From the NCBI GenBank assembly GCA_947488935.1, contig CANLBN010000001.1:310001-374000 (forward strand): a stretch of DNA of 64,000 nucleotides, in the 5' to 3' direction. This document shows, piece after piece, positions 38,306 to 47,400 of the stretch. Made by a program: the position numbers and the translations under genes. How positions within the stretch are numbered: position 1 is the stretch's first letter; the number at the start of each line of letters is the position of its first letter. This stretch comes from an uncultured Pseudomonadales bacterium. GTDB lineage: Bacteria; Pseudomonadota; Gammaproteobacteria; Pseudomonadales; Cellvibrionaceae. Below the pieces are notes generated by a model. It was not told the DNA's origin, made no database searches, and saw nothing but the letters and a program-made list of their open reading frames with translations.

Positions 38306-39535
38306 CTAGTGAATAACCCGACAATTAATTGTGCCATTAATAAGCTTCAGCTCTTTTAATGCCATATCACTATAGTCTGCATCGACCTCAACAACAACGT
38401 AACCGACCTGGTCATTAGTTTGCAGATACTGTGCAGCAATATTAATATTATTATCAGAAAAAATACGATTAATCTCTGACAAAACACCCGGTACGTTTTT
38501 ATGAACATGGATTAGGCGATGCTTACCGGGATGTTCGGGCAATGCCACCTCAGGGAAATTAACAGAGCTTGTCGTGGTGCCATTGTCAGAATATTTAACC
38601 AGTTTTTCAGCAACCTCTAAACCAATATTTTGCTGGGCCTCTTGGGTAGAGCCGCCAATATGTGGCGTTAAAATCGCATTATCAAATTTTCGTAATGGGC
38701 TCACAAACTCTTCACTATTACCCTTTGGCTCTACAGGAAATACATCGATGGCAACACCGGCAAGATGCTTACTCTCAAGCGCCTCAGCAAGCATATCAAT
38801 ATCGATTACTGTACCGCGAGCGGCATTGATCAAAATAGAACCTGATTTCATCGCAGCGATTTCTTTCTGCCCAAACATATTTCTGGTCGAGGGGCTTTCA
38901 GGCACGTGCAACGTCACCACATCAGACATAGCTAACAGTTCGTACATATCACGAACTTGTGCCGCGTTACCCATAGGCAATTTAGTCACCACGTCAAAAA
39001 AATACACCTTCATACCCAAAGATTCAGCAAGTACACTCGTTTGACTACCGATAGAGCCATAACCCACAATACCAAGCACCTTACCACGCGCCTCATAGGA
39101 GCCAACTGCACTTTTGAGCCAGCCCCCACGATGGCAAACGGCATTTTTTTCAGGGATACCGCGCAATAACATAATTGCTTCGGCAAGTACTAACTCTGCA
39201 ACCGAGCGTGTATTTGAATAAGGCGCATTAAATACAACCACACCGTTTTCTTGCGCAGCCGACAAGTCGACCTGATTAGTACCAATACAAAAACAACCAA
39301 CGGCCACTAGCTTTTTAGCCGCTGAAAAAACTTTTTTAGTGAGTTGAGTACGAGAGCGAATACCGACAAAATGAGCGTCTTTAATCTTTTCAATAAGATC
39401 ATCTTCTGTCAGAGCAGTTTTTATGTACTCTATGTTGGAATAGCCTGCCTCTGATAATGTCTCAACTGCTGTTTGGTGTACGCCCTCCAATAATAGGATG
39501 CGAATTTTTGATTTATCCAGAGAAATAGAAACCAT
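38306..39535 (-). CDS. serA: D-3-phosphoglycerate dehydrogenase SerA
   Basis: SerA catalyses the first step of serine biosynthesis, oxidising 3-phosphoglycerate with NAD. I use ATG 39535 (409 residues, against 410 in E. coli), reading VSISLDKSKIRILLLEGVHQ. The NAD-binding domain has VLGIVGYGSIGSQ near residue 150. Catalytic segments NAARGTVIDIDML near 235 and LTPHIGGSTQEAQ near 288 are intact. A C-terminal ACT domain (about 335-409, HKNVPGVLSEINRIFSDNNIN) implies feedback control by serine. A hairpin with a T-rich tail lies in its leader. Confidence 0.97.
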   Translation of the reverse strand: MVSISLDKSKIRILLLEGVHQTAVETLSEAGYSNIEYIKTALTEDDLIEKIKDAHFVGIRSRTQLTKKVFSAAKKLVAVGCFCIGTNQVDLSAAQENGVVVFNAPYSNTRSVAELVLAEAIMLLRGIPEKNAVCHRGGWLKSAVGSYEARGKVLGIVGYGSIGSQTSVLAESLGMKVYFFDVVTKLPMGNAAQVRDMYELLAMSDVVTLHVPESPSTRNMFGQKEIAAMKSGSILINAARGTVIDIDMLAEALESKHLAGVAIDVFPVEPKGNSEEFVSPLRKFDNAILTPHIGGSTQEAQQNIGLEVAEKLVKYSDNGTTTSSVNFPEVALPEHPGKHRLIHVHKNVPGVLSEINRIFSDNNINIAAQYLQTNDQVGYVVVEVDADYSDMALKELKLINGTINCRVIH

Positions 39536-39654
39536 GAGAGTAAAAAACCTCGACATTTAGTAGCGTAATTGAATGCAAAAACAAAGCACAAAACAAATAG
39601 GAATAAAAAATCATAACCTTTAGCGGCGCGCATTGTAACAGACTTATAAAAGAA

Positions 39655-39675
39655 GGCCCACACCCGCAATGGGCC
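39655..39675. promoter_or_regulatory. Hairpin in the serA-phrB divergent region
   Basis: GGCCCA and TGGGCC form a 6-bp stem around a nine-base loop. On the minus strand TTCTTTTAT follows the stem, like a weak terminator or attenuator in the serA leader. Its function is unknown. Confidence 0.4.
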
Positions 39676-39719
39676 AACTCTTTTAAAGTAACGTAATATA
39701 AGCCAACAAAGGAGAAATA

Positions 39720-41117
39720 ATGCAATTAGTTTGGTTACGCAACGACCTACGTATAGAAGACAACCCGGCACTGTTTAATGCACGCGAACTTGGCGAATGC
39801 TGCTGTGTGTTTATCGTTACCCGTAAGCAATGGGCTGCCCATAATGATGCACCCATTAAGCTTAACTTTATTTATAGGCGTTTAAGAGCACTGCAAACAG
39901 AGCTAAATGCGCTAAACATCCCCCTTAAAGTGCTTTGCTGCGACAACTATCAAGCAGTACCTGAGGCACTATCTAAACTCGCTAAAGCTATAGAGTGCAC
40001 GACTTTATGGTTTAATCACGAATACCCTCTCAACGAATCCCTAAGAGATAGGGCCGTTGAAGCTACATTGGCAGCACAAGGCATAGATACAAAAAGCTTT
40101 CATGGCGACTTGTTCCACCCACCAGGTACAGTCAAAACACAAAACAACACGACCTACCATGTCTTTACTCCCTTTGCCCGCCAGTGGAAAAAGCAACTAA
40201 CAGACACATTAATGACTCCGCTTGCCAAACCCAAAAAACAACGTGAAATAAGCATAAAAAGTGATGATATTGCAGCATTATGGTTTAGCGATACCCTAGA
40301 GTATCGTGAGGACCTATGGCCGGTGAGCACCAAAGCCACCCAGCTAAAACTCAATAAATTTATGGCCAATGCGGCACTTAACTATAAAGAAATTAGAGAC
40401 TTCCCGAGCATTGCCGGCACAAGTACCTTATCACCCTATTTAATGTGTGGTGCTATTAGCACCAAGCAATGCTTATTGAGCCTTAGACATAAAACCGGAG
40501 AATGGATAGAGAGCACTTGGCTAAACGAGCTGATTTGGCGAGAGTTCTATCGCCATTTAATAAGTATTTATCCGCATTTATCACGGCAGGAAAACTTCAA
40601 AACGCTAAAAAGCCCGATCCCTTGGGTAAATGACGATAAACAATGGCAAGCGTGGTCCACAGGACAAACAGGCTACCCGATTGTCGATGCAGCCATGAAG
40701 CAACTACTACAAACGGGCTGGATGCATAATCGCTTACGAATGATTGTTGCCGCATTTTTAACAAAGTTATTACTCATTGATTGGCGCAAAGGCGAGCAGT
40801 TTTTTATGCAGCATTTAATCGACGGAGACTACGCATCGAATAACGGTGGCTGGCAATGGGCAGCCTCAACCGGCGCCGATGCAGCGCCCTACTTTCGAAT
40901 ATTTAGCCCCCTAAGGCAGTCGGAGCGCTTTGACCCTGACGGCACTTTTATTAAAAAACTACTACCCGAGCTTGCAGACTTAGATAAAAAATCGATTCAC
41001 AATCCAAGCTCAGCACAACGTAAAGCCTACAACTACCCCGAGCCGATTGTGGACTATAAGTTTGCACGCGAGCGCGCATTGGCAGAGTATGCAAGCGCGA
41101 TGGGAAAGGCCAAATAA
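39720..41117 (+). CDS. phrB: Deoxyribodipyrimidine photolyase PhrB
   Basis: This flavoenzyme repairs cyclobutane pyrimidine dimers using light. The 465-residue product starts MQLVWLRNDLRIEDNPAL, after a clear AAAGGAG site. The N-terminal antenna-binding domain spans about 1-130. The FAD-binding C-terminal domain contains WLNELIWREFYRHLI near 268, TGYPIVDAAMKQLLQTGWMHN near 316 (family signature), and WQWAASTGADAAPYFRIF near 378. These are typical of class I CPD photolyase and not of cryptochrome-DASH. It converges with the LysR gene with eight bases between the stops. Confidence 0.96.
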   Translation: MQLVWLRNDLRIEDNPALFNARELGECCCVFIVTRKQWAAHNDAPIKLNFIYRRLRALQTELNALNIPLKVLCCDNYQAVPEALSKLAKAIECTTLWFNHEYPLNESLRDRAVEATLAAQGIDTKSFHGDLFHPPGTVKTQNNTTYHVFTPFARQWKKQLTDTLMTPLAKPKKQREISIKSDDIAALWFSDTLEYREDLWPVSTKATQLKLNKFMANAALNYKEIRDFPSIAGTSTLSPYLMCGAISTKQCLLSLRHKTGEWIESTWLNELIWREFYRHLISIYPHLSRQENFKTLKSPIPWVNDDKQWQAWSTGQTGYPIVDAAMKQLLQTGWMHNRLRMIVAAFLTKLLLIDWRKGEQFFMQHLIDGDYASNNGGWQWAASTGADAAPYFRIFSPLRQSERFDPDGTFIKKLLPELADLDKKSIHNPSSAQRKAYNYPEPIVDYKFARERALAEYASAMGKAK

Positions 41118-41125
41118 TTAGAACA

Positions 41126-42064
41126 TTACACCGGATATTGGTTAGAAAATTCTTGGGCCTCTTTACCTAACCATTGCATAAAACATTTTACCTTTGCGCG
41201 CCTAAAATAATGAGGCGGTGCGCATGCAAAGCACTTTTCTTTTAATGGCGCAGCAAAGGCCAGCAGTTTTTTTAAGCTACCCTGGGCGACCATCTCCGCT
41301 GCCAAACTGTGCCTGACCATTGCCACACCTTGGCCGGTAAGTGCAGAGTCGATAACATAGTGAGAGCCATCAAAACCGACTTGCTCGGCAAGATCCTCAC
41401 TTGCAGGCACGGTTATATTCTGATTTTGTTGACTATAATGCGCTTTTATTGCATCAAGCCAATGGCTCCAGCTAAGGTTATGGGCAATATCACCAAATAG
41501 TCGAATAGATTGTAAATCCTCCAAGCAGTCTATTTTTCTAGTAGCAGCATAGCTAGAATGACACACCGGATAAATAAACTCCGCCATCAAAAAGTGAGAT
41601 TCCAGACCTTCATATTCACCCTGACCAAAACGGATAGCAATGTCACTACTCTTTCCACTAAAGGTTTCCAATTTATCACTCATATTGAGATTAACTTCGA
41701 TATTGGGGTAGGCCTCGTAAAAGCGGCCAAGTTTTGGAATCAACCACCTAGAGGCAAAACTTGGCGATACTGAGACAGTGATTTTGTGGGGGTCGGCATC
41801 GCCTAGCAAGGATTCGACACCTTGCTCAATTGAACTAAAAGCCGCCTTCAAGCTAGGTAATAGTTGAGCACCATGAGTAGATAATTCAAGCGAGCGGTGA
41901 TGCCTAATAAATAATGCGACACCCAAGGCTTCCTCCAACAGTCGAATTTGCTGGCTAATTGCGGCTTGAGTGACCGATAGCTCTTCTGAGGCATGCTTGA
42001 TACTCAAAAACTCCGCCGTCACCAGAAAGTAATGCAAGCTTTTTAGGTAATGATAATATTTCAC
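41126..42064 (-). CDS. LysR-family transcriptional regulator (GcvA-like)
   Basis: This is a 312-residue LysR regulator. The winged helix at about residues 7-65 contains FLSIKHASEELSVTQAAISQQIRLLEE (abridged) and the conserved LFIRHHRSLELSTHG. The substrate domain resembles the GcvA group (VSVSPSFASRWLIPKLGRF near 97 and DIAIRFGQGEYEGL near 142). It is divergent from a DUF1127 gene across about 105 bp, a common arrangement. The likely target is that gene, and its own promoter. The effector is unknown. Confidence 0.9.
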   Translation of the reverse strand: MKYYHYLKSLHYFLVTAEFLSIKHASEELSVTQAAISQQIRLLEEALGVALFIRHHRSLELSTHGAQLLPSLKAAFSSIEQGVESLLGDADPHKITVSVSPSFASRWLIPKLGRFYEAYPNIEVNLNMSDKLETFSGKSSDIAIRFGQGEYEGLESHFLMAEFIYPVCHSSYAATRKIDCLEDLQSIRLFGDIAHNLSWSHWLDAIKAHYSQQNQNITVPASEDLAEQVGFDGSHYVIDSALTGQGVAMVRHSLAAEMVAQGSLKKLLAFAAPLKEKCFACAPPHYFRRAKVKCFMQWLGKEAQEFSNQYPV

Positions 42065-42084
42065 TTAAGATAATCTTATTTAAG
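42064..42084. promoter_or_regulatory. Candidate LysR operator overlapping its own start region
   Basis: CTTAAGATAATCTTATTTAAG has outer arms CTTAA/TTAAG and contains the exact 11-bp palindrome AAGATAATCTT. It sits directly upstream of the regulator's start codon. LysR proteins often bind dyads near their own promoter; assignment here is by position only. Confidence 0.4.
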
Positions 42085-42169
42085 AAAAGTTTTTCACGTT
42101 TGAACAATAGTAAAACAAAGACAATAATTAATCCATAGACTTCAAAAAACAGCACTAAAGGAGATTACT

Positions 42170-42385
42170 ATGGCTATATCATCGCTAAAATACAACGAAT
42201 GCATCTCAAGTGAGAAAACAGCAAAAACGCTTACAATTAAATTAATCTTATCTAAAATTGCTGTATTTAGGCAAAATTATAGAACGCGCAGAGCTTTACA
42301 AAAACTTAATGACAGCCAACTAGCGGATATCGGCATCACACGAAAACAAGCCGAGGCCGAATACAACAAACCTTTTTGGCAATAA
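42170..42385 (+). CDS. DUF1127 small protein
   Basis: This is a 71-residue basic protein with a C-terminal DUF1127 motif, RRALQKLNDSQLADIGITRKQAE near residues 42-64, ending NKPFWQ. DUF1127 proteins are short and arginine-rich; some modulate RNA turnover or phosphate and carbon metabolism in other bacteria, but the role here is not known. The start has an AAAGGAG site. It is divergent from the LysR gene and is followed five bases after the stop by a terminator. Confidence 0.9.
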   Translation: MAISSLKYNECISSEKTAKTLTIKLILSKIAVFRQNYRTRRALQKLNDSQLADIGITRKQAEAEYNKPFWQ

Positions 42386-42389
42386 ATAA

Positions 42390-42422
42390 AAAAGCCGTCT
42401 ATCTCAACAATAGACGGCTTTT
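42390..42422. terminator. Intrinsic terminator after the DUF1127 gene
   Basis: A 13-bp perfect stem (AAAAGCCGTCTAT and complement) with a seven-base loop ends in a T-run. It can also end rpiA transcription from the other side. Confidence 0.93.
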
Positions 42423-42456
42423 AAAACATAACACGCAAACACTACCTCTAAAGGCA

Positions 42457-43134
42457 TTAGAGATTATTTACAAAGGTCTCAACGCCCGAGGCGCGGCCGA
42501 GCAATAAAACATCCGCTGGGCGTGTCGCAAATAAACCGTTAGTCACCACCCCCACAATGGCATTAATAGCGACTTCTAACTCGACAGGATTGGTAATAGA
42601 TAAGCCATGCACATCAATAATATCGTTACCATTATCAGTAAGTACACCTTCTCGATATTTAGGCTCGCCACCTAATTTTGTTAATTCTCTCATCACATAG
42701 GCTCGTGACATTGGTATTACTTCAACGGGCAAGGGGAAGTTACCCAATACATCGACCCATTTACTGCCATCGGCAATACAAACAAACTCTTGTGCACAGG
42801 CGGCAACAATCTTTTCGCGCGTTAGCGCAGCACCGCCCCCTTTAATCAAACAAAGATTGGCGTCGGTTTCGTCAGCACCATCAACATACACAGCCATACC
42901 TTCGATGTTGTTGAGGTCATACACCTTGATACCATGGTCACCCAGCCTTTTGGCAGTCGCCTCTGAGCTCGCAACAGCACCCTCGAATAGGGCCTTATGT
43001 TTTGCAAGCTCATCGATAAAACAATTAGCCGTAGAGCCAGTACCGACACCAACGATAGCGCCCTTAACCAACTTAGGTAGAATATAATCAACGGCTGCAC
43101 GAGCAACAGCCTGTTTTAATTCATCTTGTGTCAT
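42457..43134 (-). CDS. rpiA: Ribose-5-phosphate isomerase A
   Basis: RpiA interconverts ribose 5-phosphate and ribulose 5-phosphate. The 225-residue protein shows the phosphate loop [16 protein letters not shown] near residue 28 and [10 protein letters not shown] near 82 with catalytic aspartate. [12 protein letters not shown] with a conserved lysine and glutamate is near 98, and the C-terminal [18 protein letters not shown] is also present. Length is normal. It lies 42 bp downstream of the ygfA gene on the same strand. Confidence 0.98.
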   Translation of the reverse strand: MTQDELKQAVARAAVDYILPKLVKGAIVGVGTGSTANCFIDELAKHKALFEGAVASSEATAKRLGDHGIKVYDLNNIEGMAVYVDGADETDANLCLIKGGGAALTREKIVAACAQEFVCIADGSKWVDVLGNFPLPVEVIPMSRAYVMRELTKLGGEPKYREGVLTDNGNDIIDVHGLSITNPVELEVAINAIVGVVTNGLFATRPADVLLLGRASGVETFVNNL

Positions 43135-43176
43135 GCTATTTATCCAAATATTGTTTATGTCGCCATTAACGTTATT

Positions 43177-43758
43177 TTATACACTAACAACGGTGCTTAA
43201 AGGTACATCCCATGGCTGGGGTGTAATGCTTAACACCTCTTGCAGATGATGAGCCACACCCACGAGTATCGGTGAGCTGCCTGTTAGTAAGGGATTGCGG
43301 GTAAATTCAAAGGCGCGGTCATAATAACCGCCCCCCATACCAATGCGATGCCCTTGGCGGTCAAAACCAACCAGTGGCACAAGCACCAGATCGAGTGCTT
43401 GGCTTGCTATTTTAGCGCCATGAGTAGGTTCTAAAATACGATAGCGATTGTGCCCTAAAGGAGAGCCTGGTGGGTAATGAACAAAATCCATTTGATGCGC
43501 TTTGGGGTTGTCGGTCCTTAGTACTGGCAAATAACATTGCTTACCAGCACGCCAAGCATCTCTCATAATAAAACGGCAATCTATCTCACCATCACTGGCT
43601 AAATACAAACCGACTCGCTTAGCGCTTTGATATTCGGGCAAGTCTCTTATTTGCTTTAATAATTCGAATCCGGCCCTATGTTGCGCACCTAAACCAAGTT
43701 GCCGCCGCCGCTTACGAATTATTTCACGTAGCTGAGAAGCCACATCGTTATCAACCAT
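43177..43758 (-). CDS. ygfA: 5-formyltetrahydrofolate cyclo-ligase (YgfA)
   Basis: This ATP-dependent enzyme converts 5-formyltetrahydrofolate into 5,10-methenyltetrahydrofolate. The 193-residue product has the basic N-terminal RKRRRQLG and the conserved LYLASDGEID near residue 51. The C-terminal signature LVPLVGFDRQGHRIGMGGGYYDR lies near 137-159. In gammaproteobacteria this gene normally lies directly after the 6S RNA gene, as here, and the two are often co-transcribed. Confidence 0.95.
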   Translation of the reverse strand: MVDNDVASQLREIIRKRRRQLGLGAQHRAGFELLKQIRDLPEYQSAKRVGLYLASDGEIDCRFIMRDAWRAGKQCYLPVLRTDNPKAHQMDFVHYPPGSPLGHNRYRILEPTHGAKIASQALDLVLVPLVGFDRQGHRIGMGGGYYDRAFEFTRNPLLTGSSPILVGVAHHLQEVLSITPQPWDVPLSTVVSV

Positions 43759-43927
43759 GATATTGAAGCCCTGTTAAGGAGTAGAAATTAGGGCAAGAGT
43801 ATAGCGGTACACTTAAAAAGACACAAAAGCTCTTTAGTGTATCAGCAAGCATTATGCTGCTTTTACTAGGCTATGAGGTATTTACTGCTGGTATTTAAGA
43901 AGGTTTGAAAAACAAAAAGAGAGGAGT

Positions 43928-44106
43928 AAATAAATCCCAAGACGCCGCTGTCATACTGACCTTAAACCGATGAGTTTAAGGGCGGGGGCCTCCGATCTGC
44001 ATAAGGCTTTCCGACTCGCGGACATGCACACCAACAGACACTAGAAACCTCCTAGGGTGGTATTATCGGCTCGAGGACATAGACTAGCAAACGCCTCAGG
44101 AGTTAA
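43928..44106 (-). ncRNA. ssrS: 6S RNA (SsrS)
   Basis: 6S RNA is a roughly 180-nt mimic of an open promoter that binds and inhibits sigma-70 RNA polymerase in stationary phase. Read on the minus strand, the 5' end CTCCTGAGGCGTTTGC pairs with the 3' end GGCGTCTTGGGAT. Between them are TCGAGCCGATA, GTTGGTGTGCATG, GAGTCGGAAAGCCTTA, and ACCGATGAGTTTAAGG-type hairpins, matching the E. coli RNA region by region. It lies between zapA and ygfA, the expected place. Ends are estimated to within about five bases. Confidence 0.93.
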
Positions 44107-44232
44107 CCTAATTATAGACAAAGCCACGAGCTTACGCCATAAAGAAATCACTCAATAAAAGAATATTTAGATATATAACAGATAGAGTAAAGCTATAATA
44201 TTAGATGACAATAAAATTGGAGAGAATAATCT

Positions 44233-44511
44233 CTAAAGAAGCACTTTGTCGATTCTTGAACTCAGGTTTTCGAGAATATCCTGATCGGCGTTACTTTGTT
44301 GTTTTTGGCCTTGCAGAACTTCATTCGACAAATTGAGTGCAGCCATTACAGCAATACGCTCCATGCCAATAACATTGCCAGAGTGTCGAATTTCTCGCAT
44401 ACGACGATCAAGGTCAGAGGCAGCACGTAGTAATGCATCGCGCTCCTCTTCAGGGCAAGCAACCTGATAATCCTTACCTAAAATATGCACAGACAATGTT
44501 TCTGTTGCCAC
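44233..44511 (-). CDS. zapA: Cell division protein ZapA
   Basis: ZapA binds FtsZ and bundles protofilaments in the Z ring. The 92-residue product begins with the beta-strand VHILGKDYQVACPEEERDALL and continues into the family helix MERIAVMAALNLSNEVL near 50-66, followed by a C-terminal coiled coil. It is encoded just upstream of the 6S RNA gene and 11 bp after the ZapB-like gene. Confidence 0.95.
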   Translation of the reverse strand: MATETLSVHILGKDYQVACPEEERDALLRAASDLDRRMREIRHSGNVIGMERIAVMAALNLSNEVLQGQKQQSNADQDILENLSSRIDKVLL

Positions 44512-44522
44512 AGTTAACCTAC

Positions 44523-44714
44523 CTAACCTGTTGTTTGTTGTAAGTTTTTAAGTTGACCTATCATCGCCTCAACCCGAGTACGCGCCATCTCATTTTTTTC
44601 AATTAAACGCGACCTCTCTTTTAGCAAAGAGGACTCACGCTCTTTTAACGATTCACAATGATGGATAAGCTGATCAACCTTTTTATAAAGATCTTCTATT
44701 GTATATTCAGACAT
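44523..44714 (-). CDS. Small ZapB-like coiled-coil protein (TIGR02449 type)
   Basis: This is a 63-residue all-helical protein, starting MSEYTIEDLYKKVDQLI and continuing as a heptad coiled coil rich in Glu, Arg and Lys. The ATG at 44714 fits the family start; the longer reading to 44750 adds non-coiled sequence. This type of protein is regularly encoded next to zapA and is thought to act with it in division, like ZapB, though that is an inference from association and shape. Confidence 0.85.
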   Translation of the reverse strand: MSEYTIEDLYKKVDQLIHHCESLKERESSLLKERSRLIEKNEMARTRVEAMIGQLKNLQQTTG

Positions 44715-44894
44715 AGCTGTAATTAAACGCCCATATTTGACAAACTGCAAGCAGCTGCCGGTTTCTTATTTTTGTTTATGCGACCAAAATCAATGTTTTG
44801 AGACAATATCTTAACAAACCACACTAACTTCTTCTATCGACACGACCATTCTATGCAAGTCAACGCTTAAATTCCAGACTGTTTAAATAATAAT

Positions 44895-45740
44895 CTAAAC
44901 AAAATCCCTCAAAAGCATTCGCCATTTATCTATATCTTTACCTATGACAAAAAAGTCTGGATTTAACACACTGGCCTTTTGGTTATAGCCTAAAGTTGCG
45001 CCGCTCGCATTTAACACATAACCACCCGCCGCCTCTGCAATTGCCTGCGCTGCGCCAGTATCCCACTCGGAGGTTGGTCCAAAGCGTGGGTATAAATCTG
45101 CCTCCCCCTCGGCTACTAGGCATATTTTTAAGGAGCTACCCATGGCACGAAGCTGCGTTTGCCCCCATGTGGCGTTAATAGTCGCGCATAGTTTATCGAC
45201 AGCCTCTGCGCGGTGGTGCCGACTCGCGACAACCTCTAAAGGTAAGCCACTATCGAGGTGTGCTTGGGCTAAGCGCGCGCTAATATCAAGCTGCTTGCCC
45301 GCTAGGATTTTACAAGCGAATCGGCTATCAGCAGTAGAGAAGCCCGCATAGCTAGTATTGCCAACGGGTACATGTACAACACCTAAGATAGGCAAGCCAT
45401 TTTTAATCAAGGCAATATTGACCGTAAATTCACCATTGCGGCTGATAAATTCTTTAGTGCCATCTAAAGGGTCGACTAACCAATAGGCATCCCAGTGTTG
45501 CCTTACTTTAAACTCTGGCAAGGGTGACTCTTCGGATAAAATAGGTATATTAGGCGTGAGCTTAGTAAGCGCCTGTTCGATATAGTGGTGCGAGGCGAGA
45601 TCGGCTTGAGTGAGTGGTGAGTTATCGTCTTTTACAAGCACCTCAAGATCATTTATTTGATTATAAATAGTAAGTATTCGCTCACCAGCGACTCTTGCTA
45701 TATCAATAAGCTTATGTAAAAAAACCGTATCAATAATCAT
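44895..45740 (-). CDS. cysQ: 3'(2'),5'-bisphosphate nucleotidase CysQ
   Basis: CysQ removes the 3'-phosphate from PAP (and PAPS), preventing its build-up during sulfate assimilation. The 281-residue inositol-monophosphatase fold shows the metal-binding motifs ILSEESPLP near residue 72 and WLVDPLDGTKEFISRNGEF near 87-105, plus the C-terminal WDTGAAQAIAEAAGG near 223. Length and motifs are those of CysQ. It is divergent from yrfG across 111 bp. Confidence 0.95.
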   Translation of the reverse strand: MIIDTVFLHKLIDIARVAGERILTIYNQINDLEVLVKDDNSPLTQADLASHHYIEQALTKLTPNIPILSEESPLPEFKVRQHWDAYWLVDPLDGTKEFISRNGEFTVNIALIKNGLPILGVVHVPVGNTSYAGFSTADSRFACKILAGKQLDISARLAQAHLDSGLPLEVVASRHHRAEAVDKLCATINATWGQTQLRAMGSSLKICLVAEGEADLYPRFGPTSEWDTGAAQAIAEAAGGYVLNASGATLGYNQKASVLNPDFFVIGKDIDKWRMLLRDFV

Positions 45741-45851
45741 ATCGTTAACTATTAAAAGACCAAAGAAACTCTATACCACCGAGGTCGGTTATAATGCCCT
45801 AGATTCGCCAGCATAGCGAATACGCCAAATCCTCTACGAGCACAGCAAACC

Positions 45852-46517
45852 ATGGTTAATTGGGATCAGATAAAAACCGTCATGCTAGATATGGACGGCA
45901 CCTTGCTTGACCTGCATTATGACAATCACTTTTGGTTAAGCCACCTACCTGCACGATTTGCAGAGATTCATGGCCTGAGCCTTGAGCAATCGACCCAACA
46001 ATTAAGCGAACACATTAATAAGTTAGAAGGCACTCTCAATTGGTATTGCCTCGATTACTGGTCCGAGCAATTAAAACTCGACATTGTTGCCTTAAAAAAA
46101 GAAACCAAGCACAAAATCAAAGAGCGCCCCTACACCCGTGAGTTTTTACAAGCACTTAAAGACTGCGGCAAAACAATTTACCTTGTGACTAATGCCCACC
46201 CAGCAGGTGTTGAGATAAAATTTAAGCAAACAAGCATTGGGCCTTTTTTTGATGAGGTGATCACCTCTCATCAATTTCAAAAACCCAAAGAGCAACACTG
46301 CTTTTGGCAAGCACTAGCAGAAGATTACGCATTTAATAATGACAACACACTATTTATTGATGACAATAAAACCGTACTCAATGCCGCCAGCCACTTTGGT
46401 ATCAAATATATTTTAGGTATTCATCAACCCGATAGCCAAAAGGCAAGGCAATTAACCGGCGTGCCTGCTATTAATGACTTCGATGAAATAATGACAGGGC
46501 TAAATACTAGCCTCTAA
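45852..46517 (+). CDS. yrfG: HAD-family GMP/IMP nucleotidase YrfG
   Basis: This is a 221-residue haloacid-dehalogenase hydrolase of the YrfG type, which in E. coli dephosphorylates GMP and IMP. The nucleophile motif VMLDMDGTLLDLHYDN is near residues 11-26, the second motif VTNAHP near 115, the lysine KPKEQHCFW near 143 and the acidic motif LFIDDN near 168. It is followed 10 bp later by hslR, the usual yrfG-hslR order. Confidence 0.93.
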   Translation: MVNWDQIKTVMLDMDGTLLDLHYDNHFWLSHLPARFAEIHGLSLEQSTQQLSEHINKLEGTLNWYCLDYWSEQLKLDIVALKKETKHKIKERPYTREFLQALKDCGKTIYLVTNAHPAGVEIKFKQTSIGPFFDEVITSHQFQKPKEQHCFWQALAEDYAFNNDNTLFIDDNKTVLNAASHFGIKYILGIHQPDSQKARQLTGVPAINDFDEIMTGLNTSL

Positions 46518-46527
46518 AGAGCAAGAC

Positions 46528-46917
46528 ATGACAAAAGTACGATTAGATAAATGGCTCTGGGCTGCACGCTTTTTTAAAACACGTAGCATTGCCAAACAGG
46601 CCATAGAAGGCGGCAAAGTTCATTGCGATGGTCAACGTGCTAAACCTAGCAAAGAGATTATGGTCGATGCCATACTGACCATACGACAAGGATGGGATAC
46701 CAAAGAAGTTGTCGTAATTAATTTATCTGACCAACGCCGTGGTGCGCCAGAGGCGGCATTGCTATATAAAGAAACAGAAGACAGTATTGAAAAACGTAAA
46801 ATAAATACCGAGCAGCGTAAAATATTACAAAGTGCATCGGGCCTACAAACCGAAGGGCGGCCCAGTAAAAAACAACGCCGCCAGATACATCGGTTTAGAG
46901 ACCTGCTAGATGACTAG
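46528..46917 (+). CDS. hslR: Heat-shock ribosome-associated protein Hsp15
   Basis: Hsp15 binds free 50S subunits carrying a nascent chain and helps recycle stalled ribosomes. The 129-residue protein has an S4 RNA-binding domain at about residues 4-65 (VRLDKWLWAARFFKTRSIAK and GGKVHCDGQRAKPSK) and a basic C-terminal tail with KKQRRQIHRF. It lies 10 bp after yrfG. Confidence 0.96.
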   Translation: MTKVRLDKWLWAARFFKTRSIAKQAIEGGKVHCDGQRAKPSKEIMVDAILTIRQGWDTKEVVVINLSDQRRGAPEAALLYKETEDSIEKRKINTEQRKILQSASGLQTEGRPSKKQRRQIHRFRDLLDD

Positions 46918-46948
46918 GATCTAAAAACTATTACTTAGGCTCTTATCA

Positions 46949-47350
46949 CTAATATACGCGAGCTGCCCGAGGCTTATCTTTATTTTTTTGCAATTTTTTA
47001 AGATCTTTCTCATATCGCTTAAGATCTTCTGCTCGCTTATTTTTGTTATTCTTTAAAGCCTCGTTTCCTGCTGAATCTAGCATAGAAGCCTCTTTTCTTT
47101 TTTCTTCAAAAAACTTTTTCTTACTAAGTTCAACACTCTCCACAGGCCGATTATCACGCGTTACACCGGCTTTTTTTGAATGCACAGAAATTTCCCTACT
47201 CTTATATTTATCGGGAATTCTATCGCCAAAATGCATAACACCATTCTCATCCTTCCATTTATAAATATCTGCAAAAGCATTATTTAGAAAAAGTAAATGG
47301 CTACAAAAAACTAAGAGTACAACAGTGGCTTTCATCAAATTACGACTCAT
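46949..47350 (-). CDS. Exported DUF4124 protein
   Basis: This is a 133-residue protein with a signal peptide (about 1-27, ending NNAFA) and a DUF4124 motif IYKWKDENGVMHFGDRIPD near residues 29-47. A charged helical tail follows, rich in Lys and Glu, probably a coiled coil. DUF4124 proteins are periplasmic and of unknown role. A Met at position 6 is an alternative start. Confidence 0.87.
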   Translation of the reverse strand: MSRNLMKATVVLLVFCSHLLFLNNAFADIYKWKDENGVMHFGDRIPDKYKSREISVHSKKAGVTRDNRPVESVELSKKKFFEEKRKEASMLDSAGNEALKNNKNKRAEDLKRYEKDLKKLQKNKDKPRAARVY

Positions 47351-47400
47351 TATAAAAAGACAATTTATAGGTGTAAAAACACTAAAACAGACAGAGAAAA

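Noticed and set aside
38574..39044. 156-codon plus-strand frame opposite serA
   Set aside because: It lies entirely inside a well-conserved serA sequence and has no recognisable domain or ribosome site.
43759..44232. Search for a small coding gene between ygfA and zapA
   Set aside because: The stretch is accounted for by 6S RNA and no credible frame with a ribosome site was seen.
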